Source of the DNA: Symbiodinium natans
Lineage: Eukaryota; Sar; Dinophyceae; Suessiales; Symbiodiniaceae
Assembly (NCBI GenBank): GCA_905221605.1
Contig: CAJNDS010002426.1
Span: 398,186-418,185 of the forward strand
Direction of reading: 5' to 3'
Length of the DNA: 20,000 bases
The notes below the pieces were generated by a model. It made no database searches, was not told where the DNA came from, and saw only the letters and a program-made list of their open reading frames with translations. Shown here in pieces: positions 16,828 to 20,000 of this stretch (the stretch's first letter is position 1; each line of letters starts with the position of its first letter). Position numbers and translations under genes: made by a program.

Positions 16828-18782
16828 ATGGAGCGTGATTTGACGAATGATGAGTTTGAGGCTTTAATAGAAGGCGAGAGCAACAAGGCAAGGAACCACT
16901 GAGCTGGCGGGACGCACAGCGCCAGGCCCGGCGTAAGCCGAATCACAACAGAGGAGGCAAGAAGGCCAAGGCAGCTCCGTCCTCACAGCCTGTCACTTTC
17001 CTGCCGAGAGCGGAGGTTTCCTCCGCGGAGGTTTCCTCCGAAAGAACTCCAGAACAAGCTGAATCCATTTCCTTTCTGGTTCCTGATTTTGATCGGAGGG
17101 CCAGTGGGCAGGCATCAGACTGGAACACCAGCACTCATGTCCAGAGCCGCTATGCATGGACCAAGCGTCACAAGGAGCGTGAACAACTGGATCCGACTAA
17201 GGATGTCCTGGAGGAGGCCAAAATATTTATCCGTACATTTCTGAGAACGCGTAAAGGTCCGAGCAACTCAGATTTGACTGCAAAGTTGGGAGATCCTGTC
17301 ATGCAGGAAGACTGGGTGCGCTTTCCCCTAAGAGATGTTGTTCAGAGACGCACCGGCACGGATGACAGAGTGGGCTATCATGGGACCAAATTGGAATCGC
17401 TCTACTCGATCCTGTATTTAGGAAAGTTGCAACCGTCCCAGGATTCCTCTCAAGGAGAACAATATTTCGAGGGCTACCCAGGAGTCTACATCCATTCCGG
17501 CAGGCATGAGCGCAAGGCGGAGTCATATGTGACGCATGTATGGTTTCCCATCTTGAAGGAAGGCAACAAGTCTCTACGAGCAGTTGCGGCCAAATTAGCA
17601 GTGTCGTTCGACCAGGCTGCAGGATCTCTCCGTGGCTCCAAAGCAACGGATCAGTACATTCTCAGGGAAGACTACGTCCAGCTCGAGGCGCTGTTGCTTC
17701 ACATCACAGACTCACTGCCTTTGGGGACCTATGTGCAGACTGGCTGGAATCCCCTTGCGGAAGCTGCCCCAATTCAACGCATAGCGAGGGAAAGACCGGA
17801 GGAGCCGAGTTCATACAGAAATCCACCAAGATCCTCCTCCCAACATGCCAAGGAATCAGCTGCCTTTCAAGATGATGATAACTCCACCTGGCAGGCCGCA
17901 GCTCCTCCTTGGAGAGGAAACAAGGCAATGGCCTCTGACCAAAGCGCTCTGCCGACCTCCTTGCACCAGCCCGAAGATGATAGTGATGAATCCTGGGGGA
18001 TTTGGTCACCAGCTGCTGATCCCGCAGGCACAGATCTACAGGATCCATTTCATCAAGAAGTCCCACAGCATCAAGAGGGAGGCAGAAGAGAGCACGCCTG
18101 GCAGCCAGCAACTCAGCAATCACCGAGTTTAGCAGATCTGGATGTTAATCTTGATCGGCTCTCTGGACGGGGCGCTCACGAAACCAGACGAGAGATGATA
18201 GGCAAGCTCCTCACACAGGCTCTCAGACATGACCCAGCGAAGTATGGCATTTCGCTAGACACTGCTGGCTATGCCAATCTGAAAAGCCTTCTTAATTCCA
18301 GGCAATTCTGGCGGGCTGAAGTGACAGTTCACGAAGTACAGCGAGTACTGGAAATCTCACAGAAGGTCCGCATGGAGCAGATGATCTCAGAGGAAGACGG
18401 GGAAATCTACATCAGAGCCTTACAGGGTCATGGTCGTGACATCCCACTGGAAGACGATCAACTGCATGAGGTCCTGACCTCCTCAACAACACCGGAGTGG
18501 GGTGTCCACGGGACGAGCTGGCGGGCCTGGCACCAGATTCGCTCCTCTCAGCTGCGCAGAATGCAAAGACGTGACATACATATGTCTTTGTCACCAACCA
18601 AAACTGCAGGATTCAGGGAGGACTCCTCAGTGGAGATCTGGATCCACCTGCCGTCTTTGATCGACAGTGGACACAAAGTGCGTCGGGCGAAGAATGGAGT
18701 ACTGCTGACGCGTGGACCCATTGACCTGTCCCACATCAGCACTGTCATAGATCGGCACACAGGCAAGTCTCTGCCCTTCTAA
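16828..18782 (+). CDS. ORF4: PARP/ART-like domain fused to Tpt1/KptA RNA 2'-phosphotransferase (one frameshift)
   Basis: The ATG at 16828 (AAAATGG context) opens frame 1, which stops at 16900-16902. The protein-like reading continues in frame 3 from about 16890 (KEPLSWRDAQRQARRKPN) to the stop at 18782, so one -1 change is needed; joined length is about 650 residues. A basic N-terminal tail holds hairpin pair C in frame (EVSSAEVSS). A PARP-like ADP-ribosyltransferase domain follows at about 17330-17720: GYHGTKLESLYSILYLGKL with the His of HGT, GVYIHSGRHERKAESYV with the Tyr, and DQYIL where PARPs usually have Glu, so it may be mono-transferring or inactive. After an acidic linker, a Tpt1/KptA domain spans 18160-18780: LTQALRHDPAKYGISLDTAG (Arg-His codons 18225-18230), IYIRALQGHG, WGVHGT, RRDIHMSLS and NGVLLTRGPI. 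Known Tpt1 enzymes move an RNA 2'-phosphate to NAD+, and some ADP-ribosylate 5'-phosphate ends. Confidence 0.8.
17012..17039. repeat. Double hairpin C (in frame in ORF4)
   Basis: Two GGAGGTTTCCTCC units at 17012-17024 and 17027-17039 separated by GC, period 15 nt, read in frame as AEVSSAEVSSE. This is the same layout as pair A, with loop GTT-type instead of CTT-type. Confidence 0.9.
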
Positions 18783-18842
18783 AGCGTCCTCAGCAGTTTC
18801 ACCTGTACCGAATTCGTTCTGCTGTGGTCTACTTTCGCAGTG

Positions 18843-18868
18843 GGAGGCTTCCTCCGGAGGATTCCTCC
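18843..18868. repeat. Double hairpin D (after ORF4)
   Basis: GGAGGCTTCCTCC at 18843-18855 abuts GGAGGATTCCTCC at 18856-18868, period 13 nt. The second unit pairs as GGAGGA-T-TCCTCC. Confidence 0.95.
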
Positions 18869-19159
18869 ACTTCATTTTAAAGTAGACAGCATGTACGCCC
18901 TCTGCTTAAGGCAACAAAGACTTTGATACAGCCTGAACGAGTTGTCTCTCTTTGCATGCACTAAGAGGAGTTTCCCCCACCCTCCACCTGCACATTGCCC
19001 AGGTGAGCTTGGCGTCGCGAAGTCCACAAGCAGTGGCAGGCACTTCCTTCTGCAGTTCCTAGTTCCTGAGCTGTGCAGCCTTCAGCTAGAGCCCTTGCAT
19101 GCTTGTTAGCAATGGTCACTGCCTGCCTGCCATAAGAAACCGATTCACACTTCCGTTGG

Positions 19160-19180
19160 CAGTAGCCATTCTAACCTCGA
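19160..19180 (+). promoter_or_regulatory. Possible relic of the dinoflagellate spliced leader
   Basis: CAGTAGCCATTCTAACCTCGA shares the 9-mer GTAGCCATT and 12 of 21 positions, ungapped, with the known dinoflagellate leader CCGTAGCCATTTTGGCTCAAG. It lies 28 nt before the ORF5 ATG. The match is weak and may be chance. Confidence 0.2.
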
Positions 19181-19207
19181 ATCCAGCCATCAACACCTGT
19201 GTTTCCA

Positions 19208-19762
19208 ATGGAGAGCACTAGCTTGGTGCAAGCGCTCACTCCGCTCCTGGTTGCTCTCGTGCACCAGCAGGTAGTTGCAGAGGACCAGAACATCTCCTCC
19301 GAGACTACCAGCACAAGGGTTGCGGAGTATTTCAACACTCACAAGGTGAAAATCCTCGCTCAGTTCATGAACTACGCACATGAGGTGCTCCAAGCAGAGA
19401 GGTTGAAGACACTACTTTGGGCAGTACAGTCATTGCCCGGATATGATGAATGGCGTGAAATCAAGGCGTCCCGGCGCCAAAAGTTGCGGAGCATCAGCCT
19501 ACGATACTTAAGCCTGATGAGGTTCACCGAGCTTCCCACCACCCAAGGAACGTGGTACTACAGCGTGATCCTCACCGAACTCGAGAGCTTCTATCGTGAG
19601 ACGCACATTATCCGGTATACCTCAAGCATGCTTCCGCCGCATCTTGACGCTCAGTATCAACAAGAGGTTGGGCAGGTGCGTGATGAGTTCTTTGCAGAGG
19701 ATGCGGAAATGAACATAGCGATCGCACAGTGGACCACAATTTCGGCAGGACTCACAGTATGA
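19208..19762 (+). CDS. ORF5: unknown 184-residue protein
   Basis: Starts at the ATG in TTTCCAATGGAG and ends at TGA 19760-19762. The protein looks soluble and mostly helical, with aromatic-rich motifs (VAEYFNTHKVKILAQFMNYA, SLPGYDEWREIKASRRQKLR, TTQGTWYYSVILTELESFYR) and an acidic C-terminal part (EFFAEDAEMN). I find no membrane segment, Cys/His motif or known catalytic signature and do not recognise the family. Composition and order indicate a real gene. It is followed at once by double hairpin E. Confidence 0.65.
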   Translation: MESTSLVQALTPLLVALVHQQVVAEDQNISSETTSTRVAEYFNTHKVKILAQFMNYAHEVLQAERLKTLLWAVQSLPGYDEWREIKASRRQKLRSISLRYLSLMRFTELPTTQGTWYYSVILTELESFYRETHIIRYTSSMLPPHLDAQYQQEVGQVRDEFFAEDAEMNIAIAQWTTISAGLTV

Positions 19763-19764
19763 GT

Positions 19765-19790
19765 GGAGGCTACCTCCGGAGGATTCCTCC
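19765..19790. repeat. Double hairpin E (after ORF5 stop)
   Basis: GGAGGCTACCTCC at 19765-19777 abuts GGAGGATTCCTCC at 19778-19790, period 13 nt, starting 2 nt after the ORF5 stop. The first unit carries a T-to-A change in the loop region, and the arms stay paired. Confidence 0.95.
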
Positions 19791-20000
19791 CCTTCTTGCA
19801 CCTCGCCGATTCCCTGTACACTTTTCAACACCTAAATCGGCACATTTGAAGGTGCAACTCTCAGCTCGACTAAGCCATGCATTAGTATGGCAGAACTCCA
19901 TTTAGCACAGAGGTTGATAATAGTGTCTCTTTATTTCTTTCATTAGGAGGCTTCCTCCCATGTTGTTCGTATATTTCATGTTCTTGAGACCTTCTTCATA
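19791..20000. other. Right edge: noncoding, element probably continues
   Basis: No convincing frame is seen in the last 210 nt. A T-rich stretch (19926-19944) precedes the last single hairpin. No poly(A) tail, terminal repeat or target-site duplication marks an element end inside the window. Confidence 0.5.
19946..19958. repeat. Single hairpin F
   Basis: One GGAGGCTTCCTCC unit preceded by ATTA and followed by CATG. It is the only unpaired copy of the 13-nt hairpin in the window. Confidence 0.9.

Larger units (their letters stand above)
18783..19207. other. 425-nt gap between ORF4 and ORF5
   Basis: It contains double hairpin D about 60 nt after the ORF4 stop and a spliced-leader-like stretch at 19160-19180. 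No reading frame here looks protein-like. C-rich pyrimidine tracts (TTTCCCCCACCCTCCACC at 18971) could precede a splice acceptor. Confidence 0.5.
10924..20000 (+). mobile_element. Multi-ORF LINE-like retroelement (EN-RT-ZnF-USP, ORF2, ORF3, ART-Tpt1, ORF5)
   Basis: The right 9 kb carries + strand ORFs in a fixed order: APE-type endonuclease, reverse transcriptase, zinc-finger-like motifs with a USP protease, then four further ORFs. The EN-then-RT order is that of many non-LTR retrotransposons. I extend the element over ORF2-ORF5 for three reasons: all are on the same strand; the spacing is tight (16 nt between USP stop and ORF2 start); and the same GGAGG...CCTCC hairpin occurs inside the USP ORF, inside ORF4 and in the gaps around ORF4-ORF5, but not at 1-14000. 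Neither end is seen; the 3' end lies beyond the window. This copy has frame breaks and an RT deletion, so it is probably not active as it stands. Confidence 0.65.

Overview
ORGANISM. The window looks like nuclear DNA of a dinoflagellate, possibly Symbiodiniaceae or a relative. This rests on several weak signs taken together: a short interstitial array of plant/dinoflagellate-type telomere repeats (TTTAGGG); long CA/TG and GC-rich microsatellites inside introns; a large multi-exon, cysteine-rich, PAN-like secreted protein with a poly-threonine linker; AG|G-type intron ends; and every credible coding region on the + strand. There is no rRNA, tRNA, CRISPR array or bacterial-style operon. The species cannot be named from the sequence alone. 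LEFT HALF (about 0.9-10.8 kb). I read this as the 3' part of one large gene for a secreted or surface protein. Six coding segments (942-1609, 1692-2698, 3424-4009, 5954-7088, 7191-7792, 8717-10818) lie on the same strand, share a Cys-rich style, and can be joined by phase-compatible introns. The protein runs from a signal-peptide-like stretch through cadherin/Ig-like repeats, PAN/apple-like Cys modules and a poly-Thr linker to a C-terminal pair of Cys-anchored repeats. The introns hold most of the repetitive DNA: a G-rich minisatellite; a 226-bp direct repeat carrying two stem-loops; TG microsatellites; a perfect 7-bp TCTAGAG array ending just before an exon; a 111-bp foldback element; and an orphan coding-like fragment abutting telomeric repeats. 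RIGHT HALF (about 10.92 kb to the window end). This is the exciting part: a multi-ORF, LINE-like retroelement that appears to run past the right edge. In order it encodes an APE-type endonuclease, a reverse transcriptase, three Cys/His zinc-finger-like motifs and a ubiquitin-specific-protease (USP/C19) domain with a recognisable Cys-His-Asp triad. Then follow a basic-tailed protein (ORF2), a small coiled-coil protein (ORF3), a protein joining a PARP/ART-like domain to a Tpt1/KptA RNA 2'-phosphotransferase domain (ORF4), and an unrecognised 184-residue protein (ORF5). Eleven copies of a 13-nt hairpin, GGAGGNTWCCTCC, occur from 14.1 kb to the right end and are seen nowhere else in the window. 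Five loci are tandem pairs and one is single. The two pairs inside reading frames have a 15-nt period; the three intergenic pairs have a 13-nt period. HOW IT MAY WORK. Endonuclease plus RT implies target-primed reverse transcription. The USP could process the polyprotein or deubiquitinate element proteins. The ART/Tpt1 protein suggests NAD-dependent modification or repair of RNA ends. Dinoflagellate spliced-leader trans-splicing could explain how several ORFs in one transcript are translated. These roles are inference. This copy looks defective: three -1 frame changes and an RT that lacks the region after FADD. That one element carries all five ORFs is strongly suggested by order, strand and shared hairpins, but needs comparison with other copies.
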